Below are positions 15,958 through 24,621 of a stretch of DNA of 64,000 nucleotides, piece after piece. The number at the start of each line of letters is the position of its first letter. The first letter of the stretch is position 1. A program made the position numbers and the translations under genes. A model generated the notes under the pieces. That model was not told where the DNA came from and did not search any database. It saw nothing but the letters and a program-made list of their open reading frames with translations. This DNA comes from Velthaea sp965214335 (GTDB lineage: Bacteria; Vulcanimicrobiota; Vulcanimicrobiia; Vulcanimicrobiales; Vulcanimicrobiaceae): assembly GCA_965214335.1 (NCBI GenBank), contig CBDCBO010000005.1, forward strand, positions 744,001-808,000. The letters are read 5' to 3'.

Positions 15958-17384
15958 TGCAGGCGCCCGAACCGGCGCCGGATTATCCGGTTGTCGCGGT
16001 CGCCCGGCTGGCCAATTACCTCAAGCGAAAAATCGTCGAGGATCCCAAGTTGCGCCGGCTGGGCGTGCGGGGCGAAATTACCGGCTTGCGCGTTCTGCCA
16101 AACGGTAATGTTTATTTTGATTTGAAGGACCGCGACGCGATCATCAATTGCGTTAGCTGGAGCGTCAACGCCGCACGACTGCCGCCGCTGGCCAACGGTC
16201 AGGCGATCGTCGCCGTCGGCAGCGTCGATACGTTCGCGAAACGCAGCTCGTATCAATTGGTGGTGCAGGAGGTCGAGCAGGGTGGGATCGGCCGGCTGCA
16301 TGCCGTGTACGCCGCGCTCAAGGAGCGGCTCGAAGCCGAAGGACTATTCGCATCGAGCCGCAAGCGCGCGCTGCCCAAGTACCCGTTTCGGGTCGCTCTG
16401 GTGTCATCACCGACGGCCAACGGCGCAGCCGATTTTTTAACCCAAGCCGCAGCGCACGCGCCGCATATCGTTATCGAGGTGTTCGAGACGGCCGTGCAAG
16501 GCGAGAATGCGGCGCCGGACATCGTGCGGGCGTTGAACCGGGCGTCGCGGGCGCCGGTCGATTTGGTGGTGCTGGCCCGCGGCGGCGGATCGTATGAGGA
16601 CTTGTTCGTGTTCAACGACGAACGCGTGGTCCGCGCGCTCGCACGCTGCGCGCATCCGACCGTTTCGGCAATCGGCCATGAAGCGGATGCGCCGCTGACC
16701 GATTTTGTCGCCGATCATCGCGCACCAACGCCGTCCACGGCGGCGCAAACGGTGTTGCCGCGCCGCACCGATCTGCTGCGCGCATTGCTCGCTGATACCC
16801 GGGCGTTGGATCGCTCGATGAACCGGCTCACCGAACGCGTCCGGCGCGAGCTCGAACGCATCGAAGTCCGGTCGCCGCTGTGGGCGCCGGAGCGCTTTTT
16901 GCTCGGCCGCCGGCAGACGATCGATGTGTGCGCGACCGATTTGCAACGCGCCTTCGACGCGCGGCTGCGGCGCAAAAGCGCGTCGCTCACTATCGCTGTA
17001 ACGCGGCTCGAAGCGTGCAATCCGAGCGTGCAGTTAAGTCTGCGCCGCGAACGTTTGACGATTGCCCGCTATCGGCTCGATGCGCATCTGCGCGAAGTCT
17101 TCGCGCGGCGCGAGCGCCGGCTAGCGGGCGTCACGCTGCGCCTGTTACCGGCCGCGGTTGCCGGCGTGGCCCGGCGTGCAACGCGCTTGCGCTTGATCGG
17201 AGCGATGCTCGACGGACGCGATCCAACCAAAATTCTCGAGCGCGGCTATGCGATCGTAACCGCCGGCGGACGCGCGTTGCGCGACGCCGCCGGGGTTGCG
17301 CCTGGAACGATCGTCACCGCGCAACTCGCTCGCGGAACACTTCAGGCCCGTGTCGAAGCAACGGCTAACCATGGCGGAGAATAA
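15957..17384 (+). CDS. xseA: Exodeoxyribonuclease VII large subunit XseA
   Basis: 475-residue subunit with an N-terminal OB-fold (about residues 10-110; NGNVYFDLKDRDAIINCVSW). The catalytic region is KYPFRVALVSSPTANGAADFL, DLVVLARGGGSYEDLFVFND, and SAIGHEADAPLTDFVADHRAPTPS written across adjacent motifs, where family enzymes read GHExDxTLxDxVAD. A long coiled-coil-forming region follows, and DPTKILERGYAIV comes near the C-terminus. Start ATG 15957 overlaps the PBP stop (TGATG). xseB follows with a 14-base overlap. Together they cut single-stranded DNA. Confidence 0.94.
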   Translation: MQAPEPAPDYPVVAVARLANYLKRKIVEDPKLRRLGVRGEITGLRVLPNGNVYFDLKDRDAIINCVSWSVNAARLPPLANGQAIVAVGSVDTFAKRSSYQLVVQEVEQGGIGRLHAVYAALKERLEAEGLFASSRKRALPKYPFRVALVSSPTANGAADFLTQAAAHAPHIVIEVFETAVQGENAAPDIVRALNRASRAPVDLVVLARGGGSYEDLFVFNDERVVRALARCAHPTVSAIGHEADAPLTDFVADHRAPTPSTAAQTVLPRRTDLLRALLADTRALDRSMNRLTERVRRELERIEVRSPLWAPERFLLGRRQTIDVCATDLQRAFDARLRRKSASLTIAVTRLEACNPSVQLSLRRERLTIARYRLDAHLREVFARRERRLAGVTLRLLPAAVAGVARRATRLRLIGAMLDGRDPTKILERGYAIVTAGGRALRDAAGVAPGTIVTAQLARGTLQARVEATANHGGE

Positions 17385-17646
17385 AGCGGCGAACTTCGAG
17401 GCGTCGCTCAAGCGGCTCGAAGAAATCGTGCAACAACTCGAGGGCGATGCGGTGTCGCTCGATCGTTCCGTCGAATTGTTTCAAGAAGGACGAGCGCTAG
17501 CGCGACACTGCGAAACGCTGCTGAAGACGGCGCAAGAAACGGTCGACGCCGCGGTTGCCGGTGTGGCCGCCGAATCAACGGGGACGCCCGGTAGACGCGG
17601 CTCTGGACAGGATGCGGAACGCGTCGACTTGGAGATGCCGTTCTAA
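17371..17646 (+). CDS. xseB: Exodeoxyribonuclease VII small subunit XseB
   Basis: 91-residue partner of XseA. The first 60 residues carry the family pattern: NFEASLKRLEEIVQQLEG, the SLDRSVELFQEGRALARHC helix and LLKTAQETVDA. The tail is Gly/Arg rich and ends VDLEMPF, comparable to the acidic tails of other XseB. ATG 17371 lies within the end of xseA. It is convergent with the lipoprotein gene 41 bases beyond its stop. Confidence 0.92.
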   Translation: MAENKAANFEASLKRLEEIVQQLEGDAVSLDRSVELFQEGRALARHCETLLKTAQETVDAAVAGVAAESTGTPGRRGSGQDAERVDLEMPF

Positions 17647-17687
17647 AATAAGCCCGGCGTCCTCGACAAGCCGCCAATTTGCGAAAC

Positions 17688-18746
17688 CTATCCTGGATCG
17701 TACGCGACGCCCGTTGGATTTGCGTTGCCGGCGTAGATCACGCCAGGTTTGCCACTCGGAAATTGCAGCGAGGTGACGTCCGAGGTCTGAAAATTGGCGC
17801 CGAAAACAACATCGCCGGCTCCGTTCACAGCAAGATCAACCCAGTAGTTGCCCGTGCTTACGCACTTGCCTGTCGGTCGCCCCGCTTCCGTGTATTCGCA
17901 CACGGTGTTTCGAAACTGATCGTCGATCAAGAGGTTACCGGCCTTATTCGACTTGATACCGCCCGGCACGACATTGCTAATGATTTTTGTAGCTCCGGAT
18001 TGTCGACCTCCGGGGAATTCCACCACAGCGCCTCCGTAGGGATACGCTTTTTGGTAAACGCCGGAGAACACATTTCCAGCGGCATCGCACGTAAGATTAC
18101 CGTTATACACGTCATCCGGATAGGTTAAGGTTCCGGTGGCGGTTGTGCTGCCCGCAGAATAAACCTGAATATTACCGTTTCCGCCGTCAGCACCTTGAGA
18201 GTTTGCAACGTAAACCGTGCCGTTTGGGCACACCGAAACGTCGAGAGGAAGACCGGCGGGATCCAGCAACGTTTTGCTCGGCCGGGTTTCACCGCGCGCG
18301 AATTCGAGAACCGTATGCGTTTGCGGGAACCGGTGATCGTCGGGCCAAAAGGGTTGAGTGACCCAGAGGTTATGCGCCGCATCAACAGCGATACCTTGCG
18401 GAAATGCGATGTTGTTAATGTTGCCTAAGTTCTTACCGTTATGATTGAACACGGTGACCAAGTAGTGTACTTCATCTGCGACATACACCAAAGTACCGGG
18501 TAGCTTGGCCGCGTTTTGATCCAACGTGTTTACCGAGCCGCTGGGGAAGTGAACCGACTGCGCGGTGACGCGGTCCGTCGCACGAAGAATCGACATTGCA
18601 CCCAATCTTGCAGCGGTCGGAAGCAGGACCGGCCCATCAAGAGAATTTCCGGGCAGCTGGGTGCCGGGCGAGTTGGCCCCGGAGCAGCTCGCGAGGATCG
18701 CAAGTGATGCGACCGCGCTTAAGGCATAGACCAATCGATTACGCAT
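17688..18746 (-). CDS. NHL/SMP-30-like beta-propeller lipoprotein
   Basis: 352-residue lipoprotein: signal peptide with lipobox LASC (Cys21), then a disordered stretch and a beta-propeller-like region of repeated strands such as FPQGIAVDAAHNLWV, LPLDVSVCPNGTVYVAN and DLAVNGAGDVVFG. This is the NHL/SMP-30 style seen in many secreted proteins of soil bacteria. No catalytic residues can be assigned. ATG 18746 is preceded by a strong AAAGGGAGA ribosome-binding site. It opens an accessory block with GloVer, S53 and an NB-ARC regulator. The 35-bp shared element lies 57 bases upstream of its start. Confidence 0.75.
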   Translation of the reverse strand: MRNRLVYALSAVASLAILASCSGANSPGTQLPGNSLDGPVLLPTAARLGAMSILRATDRVTAQSVHFPSGSVNTLDQNAAKLPGTLVYVADEVHYLVTVFNHNGKNLGNINNIAFPQGIAVDAAHNLWVTQPFWPDDHRFPQTHTVLEFARGETRPSKTLLDPAGLPLDVSVCPNGTVYVANSQGADGGNGNIQVYSAGSTTATGTLTYPDDVYNGNLTCDAAGNVFSGVYQKAYPYGGAVVEFPGGRQSGATKIISNVVPGGIKSNKAGNLLIDDQFRNTVCEYTEAGRPTGKCVSTGNYWVDLAVNGAGDVVFGANFQTSDVTSLQFPSGKPGVIYAGNANPTGVAYDPG

Positions 18747-18802
18747 ATGTGAGCGAAGTCTCCCTTTTTCTTCATCCTACAAACTCGCCCGTGCAGCGGC
18801 CG

Positions 18803-18837
18803 GAACGATCCATACACTTTACGCGTACTTTTGTGGA
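18803..18837 (+). repeat. 35-bp shared element, copy 1
   Basis: 31 of 35 bases match the copy at 21888-21922. The core ACGCGTACTTT contains the 8-bp palindrome TACGCGTA (18820-18827). It lies between the GloVer gene end and the start of the beta-propeller lipoprotein, in the opposite orientation to both genes. A protein-binding site or promoter element is likely. Confidence 0.6.
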
Positions 18838-18913
18838 AGTTGGAACGGCGTGTTACCATATTGAGGGTTGATGCAAGCCCGCCAGCCTGCCGTTCGGATT
18901 AAATAGTTGTACG

Positions 18914-20119
18914 TTACGGCGCGATTTTAAAGACGTTGCCGGAGAAGCCTTGGCCGGCGTTCTGAGCGGTACTGTAAAGAGCGCCGTTTAAAGCGAGCAA
19001 TTCGGCATTCGGATTCGCGCTATCGGGCGGGCTCTTGAAGCTGTAGAGCACACGTTCCTTGCCCGTCATACTCACTGAAAAAACGGTTCCATTGTTCATC
19101 AGGCCGCCACTGTAGGTTGTGCCGTATAGCGTGCCGTTAAACATAATGACTCCACCGATCGGGTTGGCACCGTCGGATCCGCCTGCGAAGCTATGAATGA
19201 CGCGTTCGTTCCCAGTGATACTGATCGTATACACGGTCCCAAGGTTCGCACTTCCGCCGATATTTGTTGTCCCGACAAAGGCGCCATTGACGGGAAGCAG
19301 TCGCGCTTCGGGGTTTGCGCCGTCCGGGGATCCCGTAAAATTGTGCAGTATGTGTTCTTTACCGGCCGTGGTCATTGAGAAAACGGTTCCATTGCTGGCG
19401 GAGTTGCCCCCAACATTCGTCGTGCCGTAGAGTATCCCGTTCATCGCGGTCAGACCACCGTACGGATTTTGCCCATCGGTTACGGATCGTCCGAAGCTGT
19501 ACAGCACGTGTTCGATGCCAGCGGTGCTTACCGAAAAGAGACTTCCATAGCTGTAATTGCCCCCGCTATCGGTCATACCGTAGAGAACGCCACCGAGAAG
19601 CGTTAGGCTCGCTATTGGAAACGCGCCGTCGGGAGATCGTTTGAAACTATAGACAACGCGCTCTTTTCCCGACGTGTCGACGGCGAACACCGTTCCGTTT
19701 CCAAATGCGCCGCCACGCCCCGTCGTGCTGTAGAACTCGCCGTTTAGCGCCAGCAATCCCGCGTATGCGTTCGCGCCGTCCGGCGGTCCCCCGAAGCTAT
19801 AAACGACGCGTTCTTTGCCGGACGTATCGATTGCAAAGATCGTGCCATTATTGTTCGCGCCGCCCTGCACCGTCGTGCCATAGAGTTCGCCATTCGCATC
19901 GATCAGCGGCGCTTCGGGGTACGCGCCATCTTCCGATCCGTTGAAGCTGTGAAGCACTTTATAGCCGCTCGGTGCGCTGAAGTCAAAAAGTTGTGAAGTC
20001 GCCGCCGAACTGCCGCTCATCGCGCCGGTGTTCGTCAGGCCCGGGGAAGCCGAGGAGCCACCGGCGCCCGCGCAACCCGCAAATAAAATACCGGAAACGA
20101 GAACGTATGATAGGCGCAT
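18914..20119 (-). CDS. GloVer-repeat lipoprotein
   Basis: 401-residue lipoprotein: signal peptide MRLSYVLVSGILFAGCAG with lipobox Cys16, then about eight tandem repeats of roughly 45 residues. Each repeat runs LYSFGGPPDGANAYAGLL, then a short strand LYGTT or FYSTT, then GGxxNNGTVFxVxxxGKERV. This is the GloVer tandem-repeat family, thought to form a surface beta-propeller; its ligand is not known. I used ATG 20119 because it opens directly into the signal peptide; ATG 20197 would add a hydrophilic extension. The whole protein past the signal is repeat, with no extra domain. Confidence 0.85.
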   Translation of the reverse strand: MRLSYVLVSGILFAGCAGAGGSSASPGLTNTGAMSGSSAATSQLFDFSAPSGYKVLHSFNGSEDGAYPEAPLIDANGELYGTTVQGGANNNGTIFAIDTSGKERVVYSFGGPPDGANAYAGLLALNGEFYSTTGRGGAFGNGTVFAVDTSGKERVVYSFKRSPDGAFPIASLTLLGGVLYGMTDSGGNYSYGSLFSVSTAGIEHVLYSFGRSVTDGQNPYGGLTAMNGILYGTTNVGGNSASNGTVFSMTTAGKEHILHNFTGSPDGANPEARLLPVNGAFVGTTNIGGSANLGTVYTISITGNERVIHSFAGGSDGANPIGGVIMFNGTLYGTTYSGGLMNNGTVFSVSMTGKERVLYSFKSPPDSANPNAELLALNGALYSTAQNAGQGFSGNVFKIAP

Positions 20120-20293
20120 GATGTGAACATTCTTTCGTAGAGTAGCGAGTCGTGCCGATTGAAGCGTCGGCAGATATTTTATGTCGCATTTGGCCACGCG
20201 CTCCGGGCCGCAATCGCAATCGGCTGACGCCGACTTGATGCCAGCCGCGACTTACGGGTAGCTGTCCGCTACAGAGCCTTTGTCGTGAAGAGC

Positions 20294-21538
20294 TTAAAAT
20301 GCATCAAGGCCATTGGGCGTGCCCCACCCGGTCGGCCCATCGTAGCCCGGGCCAGGTTGGCACAAATATGCCTGCTGGCACGGCCCGGTTCGCGGCCCTT
20401 TCGTCACGTCGAACAGATGCGCGCCGTTGCTGTCCCACAATGACTTCGCACCGGTTTGCGCGGCCGCGTTCCCCGCCATCGCATACAGTGAGGCGATGAT
20501 CGGCGTCGCGACGCTCGTCCCGCCGTAGACGAACCAGCAGCATGCGCCGTACGAGTCGTACATGGCAATCCCGGTCCAAGGATCGGCTACCGCCGATACG
20601 TCCGTTTCGGTCCGGTTTAGACAGCCTTGATCGTGTTGCCAGACAGGCTTTGCGACGGCGAAACTGCAGCCGGATCCGGCAAAGCCCCAGCCCCATTCGG
20701 ACCAGCCGCGTGCGTTGTGAGGGCGCTTAAGTAAACTGGTGCCGCCGACGCATACAACATTCGCATACGAACACGGTTGCGCCGGCCCCAGCCCCGTGTC
20801 GTCGCTCGCCGCGACGATGACGTGCCCTGCGTGCGCGTAGTGCTTATTACCGAAGCTAAATTCTATTCCACTGTAGCTGTTGCTTACGGCATCTGCGCCA
20901 AGCGCGACGGCGGTATCGACTGACGGTCCCAGATTAGAAAAATAATTATCGTTCGCTTCGACGAGGATGATCTTGCACGCCGGGCAGGTAGCGGAAACCA
21001 TATCGAGGTCGATTGAGATTTCGGCCGCCCAGCCTACGTTGGCAATCGGATAACTGCCGGCGATTCCGAGCTCATTGACTTTTTGAAAACAACCATTAGC
21101 GGTCGTGCAGGGCGGTAAACCAAATTGTTTGCGATATGTGCCAAGATCCGCTTCGGCGGTCGGATCGTCGTACGCATCCACGATCCCAACGGTGTGCCCT
21201 GGACCGCCGGTGTTTGGAATGTTGTACGCCGCATGTAAATCAGCCGGACCATAGCCACTGACGATCGGTGTCGGCCTCTTGGCCCAGCCCCGCATCGCGT
21301 CGCCGACATCAGTGCGCAAGAGTGAAAGACAATGCGCTTCTCCGGGCCGCAAAGCGCTAGCGCACGACGGGCGAACATTTGCAGGGAATCGGGAGGGCTG
21401 TTGCACGGTGATAAACGGCACGGCTGCGTGCGCCGGCGTCTGACCGCCCGAGCAAACGGCGAGTGAGATCAGCGCTAAGAGCGCAGGTAAGCGAGAAATA
21501 TGGTTAATACGTGCTCCTGGGTGGCTAAGGGAGTCCAC
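20294..21538 (-). CDS. S53 (sedolisin/kumamolisin-like) secreted peptidase
   Basis: 414-residue secreted serine-carboxyl peptidase. A signal peptide (hydrophobic LPALLALISLAVCSGG) is followed by a catalytic domain without a full-length propeptide. GWAAEISIDLDMVSATCPAC holds the catalytic Glu and Asp, AASDDTG the oxyanion Asp, and YGGTSVATPIIAS (about residues 341-353) the nucleophile Ser. DPWTGIAMYDSYG and GPTGWGTPNG are typical of the family, and the last part is where its Ca site lies. Many Cys residues suggest disulfides. The only standard start is GTG 21538; an in-frame ATT at 21508 has a much better AGGAG site just upstream, giving a start at the signal peptide. Confidence 0.85.
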   Translation of the reverse strand: MDSLSHPGARINHISRLPALLALISLAVCSGGQTPAHAAVPFITVQQPSRFPANVRPSCASALRPGEAHCLSLLRTDVGDAMRGWAKRPTPIVSGYGPADLHAAYNIPNTGGPGHTVGIVDAYDDPTAEADLGTYRKQFGLPPCTTANGCFQKVNELGIAGSYPIANVGWAAEISIDLDMVSATCPACKIILVEANDNYFSNLGPSVDTAVALGADAVSNSYSGIEFSFGNKHYAHAGHVIVAASDDTGLGPAQPCSYANVVCVGGTSLLKRPHNARGWSEWGWGFAGSGCSFAVAKPVWQHDQGCLNRTETDVSAVADPWTGIAMYDSYGACCWFVYGGTSVATPIIASLYAMAGNAAAQTGAKSLWDSNGAHLFDVTKGPRTGPCQQAYLCQPGPGYDGPTGWGTPNGLDAF

Positions 21539-21940
21539 CTGTGTTTATTACTTTGAACCGGCTTTTTGACTTAACGCTCTGGGCCGGGGTCGGAAGCGGC
21601 GCGCCCCAAATGGTTTGAAAGCGCGGTCTAAAGGGCTCTGCCTCGGAAGGCGGCAGCGTGCGGGACGCGCGTCGGGCTCGATCGTGCACCGGAGTTGCCG
21701 CCTCCCTGGCGAACGACAAACCACAGCTAGTTCTGGCAGAAAACGGGTGCGAGGCGAGCTATCGCGCGTAACGGCTTGCTAGAACCGATCGCTGCGACTG
21801 CGCTAAAGGCACAAATCAGTGATGTTGGCATATACCTCGCGGACGTTTCCCCTCCATGAGCCTACGATGCGGCGAAGCCGGCTACCAGAACGATCCGTAC
21901 ATTTTACGCGTACTTTCGTGAAGGACGGCAAAGCGAAACG
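21539..21940. other. Divergent intergenic region, S53 peptidase / NB-ARC regulator
   Basis: About 400 bases with no credible gene between divergently transcribed genes. It must contain both promoters. The 35-bp element copy 2 ends 18 bases before the regulator start. No T-run terminator or tRNA is seen. Confidence 0.6.
21888..21922 (+). repeat. 35-bp shared element, copy 2
   Basis: Near-copy of 18803-18837 (four mismatches), again with the TACGCGTA palindrome. It sits just before the GTG of the XRE/NB-ARC regulator, where a promoter core or an autoregulatory operator would be. Confidence 0.6.
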
Positions 21941-24586
21941 GTGCAGCGTCAGGCGAAGCCGCGCTTCGCGGAGCTGACGCGCGGCAAGGTGAAGTCGTTT
22001 GAGGACGCCGGCCGCCCGGCGTTTGGGGCGATACTCCGGCGCCTGCGGCTCATGGCCGGATTGTCGCAGGAAGTCTTAGCGGAGCGCGCGCGGATCAGCA
22101 TCGCAACGGTGAGTGCGCTCGAACGCGGCACGCGCCAGGTTCCGCATCGCGACACCCTGCAGCTATTGACTCAAGCACTGCAGCTATCGGGTGCCGACCG
22201 TGAGGAGCTCATGGCGGCTACCGCGCGCCCGAAGCGAGTGCGCTTCATGCAACGGCCAACTGCCGCGAGAAGCTCCCAACCACTCACTGCCTTTAGTGAA
22301 AATGATGCGGCCACCGCGCTTTACGGCATCCAGTTACCGCAGCACAACCTGCCGACGCAACTTTCAAGCTTCGTGGGTGCCGATGATGTGGTCGCGCAAG
22401 TTACGGTGCTGGTAACCGCCCACCGTTTGATCACGCTGGCGGGAACCGGCGGTATCGGCAAAACGCGCGTCGCCTTGCAAGTGGCGGAGAATCTCACGGC
22501 AAGCTGGACGGACGCCATAAAGTTTGTCGACCTCAGCCCGGTCGGCGACGGTAAGCTGGTGGCCGGCACGATTGCAGCGGCTCTCGGCGTCCAAGAGTCT
22601 TTAAAACAACAGCTGCTGCAAACCATCGTCGACTCGCTCAAAACGCGCCGGTTACTGCTCATCGTGGACAACTGCGAGCATGTGATCGAAGAAGTTCGTC
22701 GTGCGGTTTTCACTATTCTGAACGCCTGCCGTGGCGTGCACGTCCTCGCAACGAGTCAGCAGCCCTTAAAAATCGCCGGTGAACGGATTTACCGGGTACC
22801 GTCCCTCGCCTATCCGTTGCATCCCATCGAGGACGCAACGGTCGCAGCGCGCTATCCTGCCGTGGCTCTTTTCGTCGATCGTGCCAAAGCGTCTGATAAC
22901 GAGTTTCATTTCAGCAATACGAGTGCGATGCACGTTACGGAAATCTGCCGGAGACTAGACGGTATTCCCTTGGCGATCGAACTCGCCGCAGCGCGCGTGA
23001 AAGTCCTCGGGGCGCAACAACTTTCTCGACGGCTCGATAACCGGTTCCAAATCCTCATCGGCGACGATTGCACGGCGCCGTCGCGGCATCAGACCATGGA
23101 GGCAACCCTCTCTTGGAGCTACGAGTTGCTTTCTGCGTCCGAGCAACGCATGTTCGAGCGGCTGTCGGTATTCGCCGGCGCCTGTACGCTGGAAATGGCC
23201 AATGCCGTCTGCGCCGGCGAGGGCATTGAGGAAGCCGGTGTGCTGCAATTGGTGTCATCGCTTGTGGATAAGTCGCTGGTCATAGCTGAAGAGGTCCGCG
23301 ATGAAAAGCGCTACGGGCTGTTGGAATCTTCTCGTCAGTATGGCCGCGCGAAACTTACCCGGCGCGGTGAAACGGAAACGTTCGTCGGCCGGCACGCTGT
23401 GAAATATCTTGAGCTTGCGCGACGTTTCGAGAGCTTACGCATATCGGTTAACCGTTGCGGCGACCTTCGCCGGGTCGACGCTTTAATTGATGCCGTCGAG
23501 CGCGAGCAACCGAATTTCAATGCTGCTGTGGTCTGGTCGCTCGGCGCTCGCGGAGACATTGCACTCGGACAGCGGCTCATCTCAGCGAAGATTTGGGATT
23601 CTCACATCGCGGAACCGTTGCGCTGGGTGCAAGTCGCTTTAGATGTTTGTGATGCGGATACTGCCCCGGCGACGATAGCTTTGCTTGAGCGCCGGTTCGC
23701 GGAGCATCTGGAGCAACGTCACGAGTTCGACCGCGCGTTGGCCGCAAGGAGGCGCGAAAGTGCCATCCTGTGCGAGCTTCACGATCCAGGTGAAATTGTG
23801 GCCAACCAAGTGAATATGGCCATGAACTTACTGAGGATGGGACGCATCGATGAAGCCGAGGTGGCCGCCGAGCTCGCGGACGCTTCAGCTCGCGCACTGA
23901 GCAATCGTCGACTTTTAGGCTTAGCGAAAGACACGCTCGGGACGGTGCGTCTTGCACGCGGAGACTATCGCGGAGGCCGCCCGCTCAGTGCCGAAGCCGT
24001 ACAGCTGCTGCGAGCGGAAGGTGATGAGCTGCGCGTTGCCGTTTGCGAGGTCAATCTGGCTGCTCACGAGTTCGGGTTGGGCAATGCTAGCGCGGCGCTC
24101 GAGCACTCGGAGCGCGCCCTACCGGTTCTTCGCGCGTGGCGACACGCCGACTTAGCCGAGAGCCTATCGAACGAGGCTACTTTTTTAATTGCGCTTTCGT
24201 GCTATGACGAAGCGCAAAGACGTGCGATCGAGTCGCTGACCGTGTCGCTCAAGACCATCGTCGACGCGCCGGCCGGCGCGCTCCACGCAATGCAACGGTT
24301 GGCGGCAATCGCGGCCCTGCGTCCGCATGCCGATCCGGCTGACGCGCGCAAAGGCCGAATGCTGGCCGCCCAGCTCTTCGGATACGCTGAGGCGCGCCTG
24401 ACCGGTCAAGGCGCCTTTCGCTGGCCAACCGATCAACGGGACGTCGATCGGGCGATGACGTCGCTGACCCGAACGCTCAAACGAAACGAGATTACGCAAT
24501 TGATGCAGCGCGGAGCGGCAATGAGCTACAACGAAGCGATCGCGCATACGCTTCCGTTGACCGTTGCCGGCCGTGTTGATTCCTAA
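21941..24586 (+). CDS. XRE-family HTH / NB-ARC ATPase / TPR regulator
   Basis: 881-residue multidomain regulator. An XRE helix-turn-helix lies at about residues 28-85 (LRLMAGLSQEVLAERARISI, then TVSALERGTRQVP). An NB-ARC STAND ATPase spans about 135-420 with P-loop AGTGGIGKT (167-175), Walker B LLLIVDN (238-244) and GIPLAIELAAARV, the GLPLA-type motif. The C-terminal half is helical TPR-like. This is the plan of signal-sensing STAND regulators in which ligand binding to the repeat region triggers ATP-dependent oligomerisation. Start GTG 21941. It is divergent from the S53 peptidase and probably controls the nearby secreted-protein genes; the shared 35-bp element supports that but does not prove it. 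Confidence 0.85.
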   Translation: MQRQAKPRFAELTRGKVKSFEDAGRPAFGAILRRLRLMAGLSQEVLAERARISIATVSALERGTRQVPHRDTLQLLTQALQLSGADREELMAATARPKRVRFMQRPTAARSSQPLTAFSENDAATALYGIQLPQHNLPTQLSSFVGADDVVAQVTVLVTAHRLITLAGTGGIGKTRVALQVAENLTASWTDAIKFVDLSPVGDGKLVAGTIAAALGVQESLKQQLLQTIVDSLKTRRLLLIVDNCEHVIEEVRRAVFTILNACRGVHVLATSQQPLKIAGERIYRVPSLAYPLHPIEDATVAARYPAVALFVDRAKASDNEFHFSNTSAMHVTEICRRLDGIPLAIELAAARVKVLGAQQLSRRLDNRFQILIGDDCTAPSRHQTMEATLSWSYELLSASEQRMFERLSVFAGACTLEMANAVCAGEGIEEAGVLQLVSSLVDKSLVIAEEVRDEKRYGLLESSRQYGRAKLTRRGETETFVGRHAVKYLELARRFESLRISVNRCGDLRRVDALIDAVEREQPNFNAAVVWSLGARGDIALGQRLISAKIWDSHIAEPLRWVQVALDVCDADTAPATIALLERRFAEHLEQRHEFDRALAARRRESAILCELHDPGEIVANQVNMAMNLLRMGRIDEAEVAAELADASARALSNRRLLGLAKDTLGTVRLARGDYRGGRPLSAEAVQLLRAEGDELRVAVCEVNLAAHEFGLGNASAALEHSERALPVLRAWRHADLAESLSNEATFLIALSCYDEAQRRAIESLTVSLKTIVDAPAGALHAMQRLAAIAALRPHADPADARKGRMLAAQLFGYAEARLTGQGAFRWPTDQRDVDRAMTSLTRTLKRNEITQLMQRGAAMSYNEAIAHTLPLTVAGRVDS

Positions 24587-24621
24587 GCCGCTGAATCTCG
24601 AACGTAGCCGCTCGACTTGAC

